A stretch of DNA of 64,000 nt from Arthonia radiata (GCA_002989075.1 PSQN01000016.1:558001-622000); one strand, 5' to 3'; counted from the first letter of the stretch, positions 1 through 14,001 are shown. The notes: generated by a model from the letters alone, not told the origin. Translations and numbers: made by a program.

Positions 1-722
1 GGATCGAAGGTCCTATGTTGCTGCACTTCATCACTCACACTCTTCGAATCGCGGCAGCCAAATTCGAGAGTCGAACAAGCTATACGCCTTACAAGGGCAT
101 GAGCAGACGTGGTCGATGCCCCCTCTGCTGTCTCACTCTTGTCTCTGCCCCTTCATTGCGGAGGTTTTCCGCAATAATCTTCCGATAGAGGCCGTGAGGT
201 CGGAAGAGTATCGATAATGAGCGTATGTAAACGATTTCCCATGAGGCCGATGCTCGAACCTTGAAGCCTTGCTCACTTAGCAGGAGTCGGTGGCTCAGCG
301 CCGTGGTGCACTTATATTTCTCCGACGGTACGATACTTGAGGTGGCCAGTCTACGCTCTATAAGAAAGCACCAAGGCAAGGAGTACAGGGGATTCAAACT
401 CTTGAGATCGCTTACGAACAGAGACGAGTTGTAGGTATAATACTACTCCTCAAGAAACCTTGCCAATGCTACGATTAACGACTGTACGGTTGCCGCTGCG
501 CTTCATCATTACTCGTCTGCAGCGACACAGTTGGTATCAGCAAGCTGGGTCTCTGACTAAAACAGAAGACTGGGTCTCCTTCCCTTGTAGATATTGAAAC
601 ACTGTATCCTTGCCCCTCGTTTAACACACATGTAATGTAGCGCCCTCTAACCAGCGATGCGGTCCTCGAAAGGACGCCAACGAAGTGAGCTTTTCTTAAT
701 GACTTGGCGCGATGAGGATGTG

Positions 723-907
723 TGATAAGGTATATGGCTTTTATCACATTCCGACTAACATGGTAGGAAGGTAGGTACAGGAGGATGAGACGGAAGATAT
801 GAGTGCGTCCATCACGTGATCCCAATATATGCCTATTCAGGCAATTCTCCACCAGGCATCCCGTGTCTTGGCATGGCCATCTGGACTGGGCGATCCTGCA
901 CACAACA
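723..907 (+). mobile_element. Solo LTR, 185 bp, family C
   Basis: The 185-bp unit starts TGATAAGG and ends CAACA (TG...CA) and is flanked by a perfect 5-bp duplication, ATGTG, at 718-722 and 908-912. The same 185-bp sequence is at 52203-52387, where most of it has turned AT-rich. It has no internal coding part, so it is a solo LTR left by recombination. The strand is set to match the other copy. This copy keeps normal GC. Confidence 0.85.
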
Positions 908-952
908 ATGTGCGATGCTCGGAGGCTTACCTATATTACACGTAGTATAAAT

Positions 953-1004
953 CAGTAGCTCAGCGCAGTGGTGCTCTTGTATACATTCGGCGGTGCGACA
1001 GTCA
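953..1004 (+). repeat. tRNA-like (SINE-like) module, best copy
   Basis: TAGCTCAGCGCAGTGG at 956-971 resembles a pol III A box (TRGCNNAGYNGG), and GGTGCGACAG at 992-1001 resembles a B box (GGTTCGANNCC), at tRNA-like spacing. Similar blocks start near 291 and 2346, and each is preceded by a GATGCTYGAAGGCTT-like stretch. No cloverleaf with a convincing acceptor stem can be folded, so it is not called a tRNA gene. Confidence 0.35.
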
Positions 1005-4000
1005 AGCGGACCAACTTCTCAATCCGCTATAGTTATTAGGACTGCTCTCACAGAAGGGGACTCGTTGATTTCTGGGCCGCGTTCCGGCTAAGGCAAGTTG
1101 AAGTACAGAACGTAAACTCGCGCGTACTGCTGATGCTCCTACGAGCGTCGCACCAGTGCCATGTTGCTGCGAATTATCGCCACGATCTGCAGTAGTTGAG
1201 TTGATGTGCTTGGGATGCTGTATCTTGAAAATGTGGAGAGATGTGGTGAGATACCCCCTACGACTGCTCAAGTTCAAGCCTGCCCCTTTGCGGTTTTCGT
1301 CCTCGCTACGATCTTCCGACAGAGACTATGAAGTCGGTAGAACGTGAAAAAGGTGAACTTGTACGAACACGCTCGCGCGGGAAGGATCCTCGATGCTCGA
1401 AAGCTCCTTTACACGGTACAATTCAAGGAATCAGCCACTCATTGCCTGCATGAAATGTAGACGGCGCGACGGATGAAGTGACCTGCAACTTTGCATCACG
1501 CGATAACGAGGAGCTTTAAAGGCGGTGTGAGGGGTCGCTCGCTTATCACACGCCAACGAAGCATAGGTACTTATTCGAAGATCGGTCTTCCAGGTACCAC
1601 TCATACTGCGATCAGTCAACACAGCTGAGCTGCTGCATTTCATCGTTGCGTCTGATGTGGTCAGCCAATGTCGACATGCTGTGCGCTCAAGGCGTTGGAA
1701 TGATATAGCGCTACACGTTATTGCCATCCATAATATCCTCGCCCCCCCTCGGTGAGCGCTAACATGTTGATAGCGCTCGACAGCAGCCTAGTCGTTGAAG
1801 TACGTCGATGAGGTGAGCTGGTGCAAGTGCGTCCACTTGGGATGGTGGCTCAGACGCTTGCTCATATGCCAGCTTACTGATAGCTCATCAAACGTGTATC
1901 TTCCACATCGTCGAGCAGTTAAGGAGAACAACCATACAGAAATCTACGATGATTAGAAGGGATACATCCTTATCGAGGGGGTCAGCTGACCTCTACTGTT
2001 CAGTTGCCGCCAATCAAGATACATACATACACAAGAGACCGTCTCGTGCGTCCTCTATTGCCGCCATACGCACCGTACAGGTGTTGCACCTCATCACCGA
2101 TCCATAAAGTGCGAGGCAACAAATGCAGCAAGTTATGTTCTAGAGAGAGAAGGAAAAAAAGTCGTGACTGCCCCTGCATTTCATTGGACCTGTCTTCGCG
2201 CCTTCGAAGCGTATGATGTATGATTCACTCGCTACAGGGGCGTGCTCATATGCTAAATTGGTGGTGAGACGGACTTATGTAAGTATGTGCATGCGTGCTC
2301 GCAGCTCAATGATGCTTGAAGGCTCGCGGACGCGGCATGGGCAGATGGCTCAGCTCCGTAGCGCCTTTATAAGTCTCCGACGACGGTCTCGATGAGAGGA
2401 CCAGCTGCTTCATGATGAGCAACACCCATGGGCATTCGCCCATGAGGGGCTGACCAGCCCCTACCGTCCATCGACCGAGCAGGTTATAAGCATAGAAGCC
2501 ATGTTTACGTATACTACGAATTGCTGCTAACAACTTTACTCTTATGATGCTGCGTTTCACTGCCACGAGCCTATAGCCAATAGCCTGCAAACGCAACAAG
2601 CGGTGTTCCGGAGCTCGAGGCGATAGAGAGACTTACCTCGGGCCCATATGAGCTTCTGTGGGGTATACTAAGCCCCTCGGGGCTATTTCTGCTTCCTTTT
2701 CTCTCCACAGCAGCGTTGTTACTAGAGAATCAATGATGAACTGGCCTGTATAAATGGTCTGTACTGTGCAGATTTGGTGCTTGAAGGCTTGTTTGTATAG
2801 TAGGAGTCACTGGGTGAGCGCTTTGTATGTCTCTGACGGCGCGAATTTGAGACTTGAGCAGCTGCCTGGCCTCACGCAATCACGTTCCTTGCTGGAGATG
2901 TAGGGGATTCGTCGACCTCCACCTTCTTACTCAAACCTACCAAGTCGCGTCTTTGGAATCTTGTCTGGTACAGGATCAGCTAATTGGCGTAAGTATCGCA
3001 CAAGTGCTGCGCTCCATCATCAACCTGCCAGCCTGGTATCATCAAATCGAGGAAGCTGTACCCACAGGGATATCAGAAGAATTGATCGCCGCACCATTGA
3101 TGTCCTGGAAACAACCTCTCCCCCCTTCTGATAGCTTATTCTGGTCTCAATCTCTGTAGCAGTGCCAATGTAGAACTGACCGTCGATCTGGCGTAAGCTC
3201 ATATGATTGGGAAAGCGTGTTGCGTGTGCCATCAGATCTGAGTGAATAGATGTTTGTATTTCCTGCGATGCACCTCATTCGAGATAGCCAGCTCTTGACT
3301 CGAAAAAGTTACACCAGCCAATTTCGTGTATAGGGGACTTACAGACTTGTCGACTGCTTATCAAGGATAGAAGAAAACCGTGTCAGCGGCAGGCACTCTC
3401 ACGCGTACAGTATACTGCAACGCTCACTTACGACACCTACACTGCCGCTGTTCATCTTCAACATCGCGTAATGGCTTGAGTGATATACCCGGAAACCCTG
3501 GGCAAGTCCCCGTAAGCACTATGCGATAGCAGTTGCCCCTTCGTAAGTCAAGTGACGTTCTAATCTGCCCCTCTTCAGAGCCAATTGACTGTACTCAGGC
3601 TCGCTAGTAGCGTGAATGTAGGAGGAATATGGAGCTGAGACGCCTCTTATAAGCGGATCTATGCAAGAATGACGCTCTAACGCTCGGCTATTTGACACGG
3701 ATCACTCGCTCAGCGCTTTCACATATCTCTGGTAGCTCGTTAGTCAAGACACCTGGTCAAGCGCAGACCCGCGGCGGCAACAAGGGAATCGTTGATTTGT
3801 TCGACGCTTAACAACAATGACGACTTGCGCATGTAACACTGGTTGCAAACATATGCATTACGCTGGTGCTGCTGAGCTTCATTGTTGAGCCTCATTATTA
3901 ACTAAACGACGTTTCCTAAAAGACACAGCCTACCTCTCGCCGGTGGAAGCTTAATCGCACCACCCCTATACATTTTTCCAGCGTTTTGCTCTCCTCAGCG

Positions 4001-6950
4001 GTTTAGCTTGCGCCTAAGCCAGGTTCTCTTCTAAAGCGCTCGAAGTGCTCGCTCTTACCAGCGGTCTACTTGTTGAGAGAACCTACGAGATAAGCTACTT
4101 CCATGAAGAGTTCGATTGGTGTGCGTGTCGCTATGGAGGGCGTACAGATTGAGGCTTGACAGCTTGTTACACTTATAAGTTCTAAGTTGTCTGAGAGCCG
4201 AGAAGACCATCAAGCATAGGTCTATGAGCAAAAGAGTGTCGCTGGGTGAGGGAATCACTCTGACCGACTTCTAGTGTTCGTCGACCGTTGCAATCCGGGC
4301 ATCCAACAACAGTCGTACATGGCTGTCTTATCGCGCTGTCAGCATATAGATACTGAGCTTCACCAGTGTGGCTCGGCCGCCGTCAAGTAGGTGTATCGGC
4401 ACGCCTTTTCTCATGAATGCAAAGCGACGTGGTGGCTGCGCGCTGACTTCTTGCTGGTATTCATCCCCTTAGCCAGTTGCTTGATAGTAGTTGCCTACTC
4501 TGATCAACAGCATTATCGTCGGAAGGATCATCGAGCTTAGGCGAGCTTTAACGGTCCAATTAGCGTGCTGATATTGACAGCGGTTTGGCGCGGCGAATTA
4601 TATCCGATACCTAAATGTTGCCGATCCCACATAACTGAAGATAGTCAGCTACGCAAAGACCTAGGGGAAATAATTACGTCCAAATCTAAGGGAACGCACT
4701 GAAATCCCCACTTACCAACGACGATGCGTACAAAGAATACTTCCTACTCTTTACCAATTCATGGTATATGCAATGTACCAGTGATGCTGCGTCTCATCGT
4801 TATCTTTTGGCAGCGTTCGGACTACGAGTACGCCCGTGGACGCCGTGTGTATTCGCGCTTGGCAGTCATCAAGGCGTCTGCCCTTCTTGTGTAACTCGCA
4901 ATATCGAGGAAGTATCAATACCGCTGTGCTATCTTGTCCCCTCGCTTTGCTCACTGAATTTCTTGTTCTTGATAGCTTCTGGATGGCCACAATAACCATT
5001 GAGCTTGGATGAGACTGTCTGTCAGGTAGCGTAGAGTATGTGTCAGCCGGCTTTCGCGTGGAAACGTGAATACTGATGATGGGGGTTTATTTTGCGGGCC
5101 GCGTAGCAGCTGAGGAAGTAGCTGCTTGACTGTGAACTACAATGCCGCTAGTATGATCACTCCAGGGGATTCAACGCCAATTTTCTCACCGCACACACGA
5201 TGTAAGCATCGAGAATCTATCTTCGTCCATCGTCATCGACACAATGATTTCATACAGATGCTGTTGCGCTTCGACATCAGCAGTGTGTGCCGAGCAAGAG
5301 TTGACGAGCCCACCAAGCTTCGTATTCATGCGGAGGTAGACAGCGTTGCCGTCCTGCTGTTCTGGCGTTGTGCATGCCCCTAGTCCGTCAGCCGTCCAGG
5401 TTGGTTTCTCTTAGCAGGTGCGATGGAGAACGAGCTAGCCTGCTGAGATGAGCTCTATGGTACCAGGATGTGGAGCTGTGGAGTTCGTGATGGTGACCGT
5501 TTCTGAGACGATCAGGCACAGGGGAGCCAATGGGTAGCAACTGTTTAAAGCAAGAAAAGGGGAGGCTCATCTGCTTGTACATTGAGCTGTGAACGGTTCC
5601 CTCTGGTGAACGGCACGAACACTGAACGTGTTTGTTATCTTGTGATGATGCTGACTACCACCATCATCGTACGGCATCATGCCGCTATATTCTAATAACC
5701 AAATGACGGTATATGAGAGCCACACGTCTCCAGACGGGCCCCTCACTTGTAGGTGTTTCTCTTTCATTGTCTCTTTCACAGGATCTTTTGAGATCTCTTA
5801 TGCTGGGTCGCCTATCACAGCCGCGTATCGAGGATGGATTGTTATCGCAATGACGCGTTCGCGCAAGTTTGAGCTCAGTAGTGGTGCTGATGTGATCGTT
5901 GGCTTTTGTATCCCACTTTGGCCGATTGGTAAAGTGACCGTACCGAATAAGGTCATTCCCGGATACATCGCGGAAAACGTAGGGGCTTAGGAGCCCAGAT
6001 GCACCCGTGAAGCAGCCGTGACTCCAAGAATGAGCAGCATCGCCTTGGGACATCGTTCCGCGACCTCATCGACCTCGCTCCTTGAAGCTGTTCCTCATCG
6101 ACGCTCGCAGTAGCAAGGCACAGTGTGGGACGCTGCTGCACCATGATGCCGAGAATGGTTAGACAAGCTCCAGGACTTGCCCCTGCTTCATGTTTGCCTT
6201 GAGTCTGCGCGCTGCTGTTGTTTGTGCGGTAAACCCAGGTCCATCTCTTGCGCTTTTTTGACAGCTTAGGACAATCGTGCTTTCACGTTTCGCGGCCTGC
6301 GCTGACACTCGTTACATGTCATGAGCTACCTAGCCTCGCATTCTTGGCTTGGATGAGTATGGCCAAGCGCCAGGGGTTATTGACGATGTGCGGAGGTTTG
6401 GACCGGTACGCGTGAGAAGTCAGGCATTATCGAGATTTTATTTGTGTCCTTGCATGCCGCGCATGTTCCCTTGCCAACAATACCAAGAATACCAAGAACC
6501 TCCAAATTGAATATAAAGTCTTCAAGAGGGGTCACCCATGTGCAGCAGATCCAATACACAAAATTTTACGAGGCATTATGATATGATGATGATGTCTTGA
6601 TGAGTGTAGCGGTACTTGGCTCCAGAGTGTGGACGACTTTTTTTCGGTAGTCGCGAACCTACACGAAGGGAAGCTCTCAGAGTGATACACAGGCAAGTCG
6701 CTGATTTTCCGCTTAGATAAAGAGCCCCTGTTTTTCAACTTGTGTACTTCGGCCATTGTGCTGCCGAAGTGGTGCTCATGTAGGAGTGTTCAATGGCAGA
6801 GTATCTATGCGTAGTCTCAGTGGCAAGCGTGCCCGCAGAAAGGTCCTCTTACGTAATTTAAAGAATCTGGGCTGTATAGTAGAGGTTGCAAACAGTGTTG
6901 TGTCGATCGTTAACCTCGGCTCAGCTGTAATCGATCAGCCGCGCGGGTAA

Positions 6951-7275
6951 GTGGCAGGGGTTGTTATAGGATCTTTAGGTATTAGAAGGCCTAGGCCTTC
7001 TAGTAGGGTTTATAGATAGTAATAGTTTTACCTTTATTAATATAGTATATATACTAAAATTATAGTATTAGTAGTATAATATATCTAAATTTTAGCATAT
7101 TATATTAAAATTGATATAAAACTTTAATAAAGTTTATAAAAGGACTTTATTAGCGTTAATAAAGTAATATAATAACTTTAAGTACTAATATTAAGTTATT
7201 ACTATAATATAGTTTTTTATTATTTTTATTTATACTATAATTTAGCTTTAAAACTACTATAACCTTTTAAAATAA
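6951..7275 (+). repeat. Left terminal inverted repeat of the composite element
   Basis: Aligns by eye to the reverse complement of about 37590-37882. Shared landmarks in order are CAGGGG, AGGATC, a palindromic AAGGCCTAGGCCTT core, CCTTTATTAATATAGTA, AAACTTTAATAAAGT, GAGTTATTACTATAATATA (left copy AAGTTATT...) and TTTAGCTTTAAAACTACTATAA. Similarity fades after about 7275. The left copy has roughly 30 bp that the right lacks. A perfect 20-bp palindrome lies at 6983-7002. Confidence 0.7.
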
Positions 7276-7576
7276 CTAGAACTATTTATATTACTATTTA
7301 TATAACTATTTATAAAATTACCTATATAGCTATTATTTATATAACTATTTATATATTATTTAGTTTCTACTATTAAGTCTATATAGTTAAAACATAATAA
7401 TAATAATATATAATATTAAAGTATAGAAAATAAAGTAGATTAGTAACTATATTAATAATAAATTTAAAAGAAATTATATATAGCTAAAATTAAGATTATT
7501 AGTAATAAATACTATATACTAAGCTAGATTTATAAAGGTTTTTAGTTTTATAGTAATATTTCTTATATAGCTATAG

Positions 7577-8048
7577 TATAACGCTAGTCGCTGGAAGAAC
7601 CAAACTAAGGCTTACTTGCCTTATATACTTATCGACCTTGGTAGTGGGTATCTTGTGTACTAGAGACTAAAAGATAGGAGAGGCGAGATAGATTATAGAA
7701 GGTAAGAGGAGCTTAACTAGAGTAGATAGAAGATAAAGTACGTTACCTAAATATAGTTAAGAAACTTGTATTTAAATATTAAGTTAATAGACTAAAGTCT
7801 ATTTTAAGGTTAGTTATTAGTTTAGCTATATAGTCTAAGGTATATAGAAGAAGTTTCTTTATGTTCGCTAACTCAATAATACTTATATTAGGTTTATAGG
7901 GAATATAGGCCTTTATAGCCGTCTTGTTCGATAATACCTATAGCGGGTTTATAGGCTTAGTCGGGAATAATGCTGGTAGGGCTAAAATAACTAGCGGTGG
8001 TTAATACTTAAATGTGCGCTAGGCCGTCTGAGGCTAGTGTCTGTAATA
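7577..8048 (-). repeat. Gypsy A 3' LTR (472 bp)
   Basis: Same length as, and about colinear with, 21667-22138. Begins TATAACGC, derived from TGTAACGCC as seen in the less mutated relative at 36775, and ends TAATA (from TAACA). Confidence 0.88.
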
Positions 8049-8152
8049 CAATTCCCCCTCTTCTAGTTAAATTGTTCTTAATTAACTCTTAGCCTTTTAA
8101 ATACCTATAAGTTGCGTTTCGTCCCTTCTTTTGTAACTAATCTGTAAGTCGC

Positions 8153-8800
8153 TATGCCTCGCATAAAGTCTGTTGCTGCGGGTCCTAACAAAAAGTACAG
8201 CTAATACCTATTGATTGAAGCTTACGGTATCGAAATGCCTCTTTGTTTCAGATGTGTGTCGACTAAGGAAAGGTATGTAGTTTAGTTTAGAAAGGCGACG
8301 TGTTCGGTGTGTACTCGGGACGAGAAGAGTTATAATTTATGGGTATCGATAGCAGATAGTATGCCTTATTGTTGTCTTTCTATAATGCTTAAAACTAACT
8401 TAGTTGCAGTACGTTCGGTTTATTCTTAATATTTCTTTCAGTCGGCTGCCCTTTAGCGTGCAAAACGTTAATTACGCGCGTTAAAGTCCTAGGCAGTAGC
8501 GTTAATTGCGGCTATACAGCGTAACCGATCTAAGATCCAAAAGTTAAAAGAGAAGGTTAAGAAGACTTGTACGTAGATAGCAGCAAAGTTAGCTTAAAAT
8601 AAGTTGTTAAAGTAAGAAGAGTTTACTACGTTAATAACTAGTAGCGATATATTTAAATATCTGAGCGGGTTATCTATTAACTTTTAGAGTAACCTCTATT
8701 CGAAGTTAGGTAGTAGTCTTATAACGTAGTAGGCTGGTTTGTTTGTAGATAACCTAGGTACCGACAAGACACACTAGATAGTAGATTAGAGTATTAGTGC
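8153..8800 (+). other. Antisense Cys-rich plus coiled-coil gene relic inside Gypsy A
   Basis: Downstream of the integrase end, but on the opposite strand to pol, there is a coding-like stretch. It starts at about 8153, and a second Met at 8235 opens a block MPLC-x2-C followed by RYVV and a C-x2-C pair (zinc-finger-like spacing). Intron-like sequence follows (branch-like CTAAC, then pyrimidine-rich CAG) near 8395-8445. After it comes a Lys/Ala/Gln-rich stretch to about 8,650 that looks like a coiled coil. A gene of the same order and strand sits at the matching place in Gypsy B (14002-14650). It is now non-functional. Function unknown; I recognise no named family. Confidence 0.45.
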
Positions 8801-11800
8801 TACTATAACTGACTAATATTTTAATTCTAATATCGTTAAATAGTGTCTTTATAGTTAGTTAGGTTTTATTTTGGTTTCTATTAATTTTTATGTTTAAGAT
8901 ATTCTTTCTATTTTATAAGATACTGTCGTTTGCCTCAATGTTGTTTGTAAGCTTAAATCATTTTAACCTTATACTCGGGTTCTTAGTTGTTAGAAAGGAT
9001 TTCTAGGTTGAGTCGTTCTACCTCTCGGAAGTAGGCTAGTTTTAATAGCGCTATATAGAATATAGAATGTATTCTTATTGTCTTCGGGAGTTTAATTTTA
9101 AATGTTACGGGTTCTAATTGCTGTAAGATTTTAAACGGTCTTGTCTTAGTATAGTTAAGTTTCTTGCTTAGTTTAATAGTTTTTATGTTTCTTATAAGCA
9201 AGTAAGCTCTTCTCTTCTCTTTTATATCTATATTTAGGGTAGTTTTTAACTTATTATACTATTTCCTTGTTCGTTCGTTAATAAACTCGCTGTTAGCCTT
9301 TAACTGCTGGTACAGGGTTCTTATATTTGTTGCTATTCGCGTAGCAGTGTCGTTTTCTGTAGTGTTCTATAGTTATCTACCTTAAAGAGGGTAATAGCCG
9401 TATAAGGTATAGAACGGTGTTGTCTTAGTTATATTGTTCTTTGTATCGTTGTACGCCGCTTACGCTACTAGTAGTAATTATACCTAGTCGTTTTACTAGT
9501 AGTTAATATATACCCAGAGATACTATTCTAGTGTTTAATTTGTTTGTTCTATCTGTCCGTCTGTTTATAAATAGAATAACGTAGACATTTTTTGTTTTGT
9601 TTCTAGTTGTTGTATTAGAGATGTTTAAAATTATAAGACAAATTTTTAGTCTCTATCTAAGACAATTCTTTGTGGTTAACTATAATTAGCTAAGATAATC
9701 TAAAGCAAGGTGTATACTAACTATTCTAAGTTGCTGGCTTCCTTGTAAGATACGAAGTACGCGTATTTTGTTAGTTTGTTGTATATAACTAGAATAGCGT
9801 TGTAAGCTACTCCTGTAAGTAGATCCTTAGAAGTTAGTAACTTAGTAATAAAGTCTAGTAAGACTGTATACTATAGTCTCTTAGGTATCTCTAGTAGTTG
9901 TAGTTTACTGTATAGTAAATGTCTTGGGTGCTTGGTTCTTGCGCATACATCGTATTTCTAAATATAATTCTCGACATAGTGTTAGATTCTCGGAATGTAG
10001 TAGGTTCTCGTAATCTTTTCTATAGTATTGTCGATACCTTTATGTTCTTTTATCGAATTATTATAGAAGTTATTAATAATGTGTCGGATTAGATTCCTTA
10101 GAACATAGATTTTGCCTTACAATTTGTAATAGCCTTTGTTGTTCTTAGTTAATCCTAGGTGTTGTTTCTCGTTTTCCTAATAGGTCTTAGAGTCGTTTAG
10201 GATATTTAGGATTCGGCTGTCTGGTTCGATAATAAACTCAGTTGTTATAGTTAATTAATTGTATCTGATCTTATTATTGTTTTCTTAGAATATTGCGTGT
10301 TTAACGTATTTCTTATTATTAAGGTAATCTAGACGTCAGCTTAGAGCGTCGGCTCTGTCGTTCTTAGAACCCTTCTTGTAGGTAATAATAAAGTTGTATA
10401 AAGCTATAGTTTCTAACTATCTAACTTATCTGCGGTTAAGTTTCTTTGTTGTTATAAAGTAAGTTAGGTTCTTGTAATTTATATATACTATAATTGTATA
10501 GTTCGCTCCTTCTAGATAAGCTTACTATATCTTAAATGCTGCTATAATAGCTAAGAGCTCTTTATTGTAAATATTATAGTTCTGTTCTGTAGATAATATC
10601 TTCCTTAAGTAGAAAGCTACTAGTCTAAGCTTTCTTTCCTTATTGTTTTAACTTATATATACTCTAATCGCATAGTCTAACGCGTCTATTTCTATAATAA
10701 TTGGTAGGTTAGGGTCAAATATTGCTAGTATAGGCTCGATCTTAAAAGCTTTCTTAAGCTCTTTAAATACTAATTGTTTCTTTTACGTCCAGAAGAATCC
10801 TGTCAATTGTTTTGTTTGTTGAGACAGCGGTGCTATAATTCGGCTAAAGTTAGATATCTATCGCCTGTAGTAGTTAGCAAAACTAAGAAACTGTTGCAAT
10901 TGTTTTATATTCTTTAGTATAGGCTAGATTAGAATAGATTAAATCTTTAAATCTTCTATTTAGAGACTGTGCTCGGTAATTATAAATCTAAGAAATTTAA
11001 CAGATTGTTGATAAAACTAGATTTTCTCGATATCGATTTGTAAATCGGTACGCGTCAATCTTTCTAATACCTTTTTAATATATTTCTTATATTCTTCTAG
11101 TATACGGCTATATACTAGAATATCGTTTAAATAAGTAGTTATAAATATGTCTAGATAATCGCTAAGTGTGTTGTTAATTAGTTTCTAAAATAATGCTAGT
11201 GCGTTTGTTAGCTTAAAAGGTATAACGCAATACTTAAAAAGTCTGTATCTAGTGTGGAAGACTGTCTTTTATTCTTCGCCTTCTCTTATATAGATTAAGT
11301 TGTAGGCTCTTCGTAGGTTAAACTTAGTAAACTATTGCACGTTATACAATCGGTCTGTAATTTTGTCGATGCGTGGTAGCGGGTATCGATTTTTAATAGT
11401 TACTCTGTTCAATTGCCTATAATTTACGTAGAGTCGTAGTTTGCTATTCTTCTTTAGTACAAAGAGTATCGGGTATCCGGCTAATAATGTCGACCTTTAG
11501 ATAAATTCTTTCTTAAGATTTTTATTGAGATAGTCGCGAAGCGCTTAATTTTCTGCTTCTAATAGAGAGTATATTAGACCGAACGTTAGCGTTTTACCTT
11601 CTTGTAAAGGTATTATATAATCTTACGGTTTGTGCTCTAGGAGAGCTAAGTTTGGCTCAGCTTCCTCGAACAGATATTAAAATTGATTGTATTCCTTAGG
11701 TATCTTAGTAATCAACTGAATACTTATCGTTGTATAGAATCGTTAGCGTATAGTTGTCTCTTGTTTATACTTATATATAGTTAGCTATAGATAAGATACT

Positions 11801-13280
11801 ACGTTAGACTTCTCTCGTAAGATATCTAAATATCGGAGTGTAGTAGTACTAACCCGCGTAAGTTCTTTATCGCGCTTCTTATCCTTACTACTAAAAATAG
11901 CTTATAAAGTATTTATCTCGTAGAACGACTCTTATCTAAAGTACTTGTATTTAGTAAAGAGGAGCTTTTTAGTTCTCTAATCTACTTCTAAGTTATATTG
12001 TTACAACTAGAGTATATCTAGTACGGCGTAGTACTAGTTAATATCTACGATATTATAAGTAATTTCTTTTTAATAGTCCCCGATAGTTATATCTATTGGC
12101 GAAGTTTTGTAGTCGACTCTTCTCTCTGTCCCTTAAAATCTAGACAGTACGTAAAGTAATTTCTTTTTTTGTGTTTATATCTAACACTCCTCGATACAGC
12201 GTATTAAGATAAAGTTGCCTGTTGCGTCTAAATCGATTATAATTTTAATGTTTCTGTAGTTTATTGTTGCCCGAGTGTATAGATATATTCTATAGGAAGC
12301 CGAGCTCGTATAGAGCTAGACTCTTAGAGAGTTTAACCGTTAAATAAGCCGGTACTACTGCTCTTGAAGCAGTCGGTCTAGTCTTTTTCCTGTTAATTAT
12401 ATACGTTCTAGAGTATTTTAGGTACTAAAACTTATTGTCGGTTGATTTGCTATAAGAATTCCTGTGCAAGGTGTCTTAGTACTGCTTTTATTATAACGTC
12501 TGGTTTATTGTTTACGATCTCTGCTTTAATTATATAACTATTGCTAGTTAAAACTTGTTGTGTCTATAGGTTGTATATTGTTAGTTAAAAATATTGGTAC
12601 TAACTATATAATTCTAGACCCCTAATAAGGTGGTCTACTAGTCGTCGTAGGCGTAAGTAAATATATTCTAGAATATTATTAATGTCTCTATTAGTGCTTA
12701 ACTTCCTCTTGTAAAAGGCCAACTAACAAAGTCTCTATATTATTCCTTTCTAACGGATTGGGGTTTGCTCTTTCTAATTAGTGTCGTTCTTAAGAGAGAA
12801 TTCTGTACCATTAGAATCTATATTTTTATCTTTAAGTCGTTGTCTTGTCTATAATGCATCGTAGCTGCTATCTTGCTTAGCTTCTACGGTCTGTTCTTTC
12901 TTAAATTCTCCTTAGGTTTCTAGATAAGGTAATCTAGGTCGTTCTTGAGTAAGGCCTAGTTCTTATATTAAACCTTGTTTTAGAAATATTAGTTTCTTTG
13001 GCTACTATTCTAACTCTACTTTGTTAGAATTATAGGTCGTACAATTGTTATTGTAGCACGCAGTCTAGAATAGTGTTTTGTATAGTGTAATGGTACTCTA
13101 TACCCGATGCCTTGGAATAGTACGGTCAATGTTGTTTTAGTCCTATAGGTTTTATTGTTTCTGTTTTATTTGTCGTTCCTTTGTTTTCTTCTATAACTCG
13201 TTATCTGTATTCTAGTTTGCATACAACTTAAATAGATTTAGCTCGTTGTGCTTCTCGTTGGAAGTAACCTAGTAAGTGTC

Positions 13281-13924
13281 TATAACGCCGGGCGGCCGTA
13301 ACCGCTTTGCTTGGTCTTATTCTATACCAAGGGTAATCTAACTAAGACAAGGAAGACTGAGGCCGGGTCTATCGTCTAGGTATTTAACTCGGGAGGAGAG
13401 GTTAAGGAAGCAAGGAACAAACTATAAGTCTTTAAACGAAGGACTCAGCCGGTAATGTAAATAAGCCAAAAGATGCACTAAGACCGCACAGAAAAGCTCT
13501 CTCGAGATACAGTCGCTCTATTTGTACGTCGTCGTAGCTATAGAGTTCTGCCTCGCGCTAATACTTATAAGAGTCGCTCGTAGCTTACTAGTTGTGTTAC
13601 AGCAAGATAAACTAATTAGGTTTAATACCTTAGAGTTAATATTAAACAATAATACTAATTCTAAATCTAAATTTACGGATATTTATCTACTAAGGTAGAT
13701 ATTTATCCTTACTATATAGTCTGTAGTAACTACTGTTACTGCTACGTTAACTGTGTCGGGGACCGCTGGCGACGCTACGTTGTACGCGGTTAGTAACGCT
13801 AATAACGCTGCGTTTCTTACAGTTATATTATATAATCTTTGCTTTATTATATAATTCTGTATAACGTACATAAAAGAACGTGTTTCTGTTTAATTATTAG
13901 TTAGTCTGTACGTACGTCTTAATA
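13281..13924 (-). repeat. Gypsy B 3' LTR (644 bp)
   Basis: Identical in length to 20043-20686. The two copies differ mainly by C/T and G/A changes, so a clock age from LTR divergence would be inflated by RIP. Confidence 0.88.
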
Positions 13925-14001
13925 TTAGCCCCTCTCTAGGTTAAGTTGCCCTCGATTAACTATAAGTACGGTATCTCGCTGCTATTTTAATCTCTAAGTT
14001 T

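Larger units (their letters stand above)
1..6950. repeat. Gene-poor, degenerate tandem-like array, period near 475 bp
   Basis: No convincing gene is seen here on either strand; the open frames are short and unlike known proteins. Two weakly conserved landmarks recur. The first is a tRNA-like block with core TGGCTCAGCGC, then about 30 bp later TCTCCGACGG and a GGTNCGA-like box (near 291, 956, 1440, 1840, 2346, 2812 and 3708). The second is a block like GATGCTGCGTTTCATCGTT (near 15, 489, 1159, 1625, 2079, 2545, 3262, 3862, 4345, 4778 and 5254). Seven of the ten intervals of the second block lie between 433 and 483 bp, and the 670-bp interval becomes 480 once the solo LTR at 723-907 plus its duplication is removed. 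Composition is GC-normal, so RIP has not visibly acted. Inference: an ancient tandem or SINE-like repeat field, perhaps subtelomeric. The landmarks are short and diverged, so the exact unit is uncertain. Confidence 0.45.

Noticed and set aside
953-1004. A functional tRNA gene
   Set aside because: A- and B-like boxes are present but no acceptor or anticodon stem pairs well, and several diverged copies exist; SINE-like repeat preferred.
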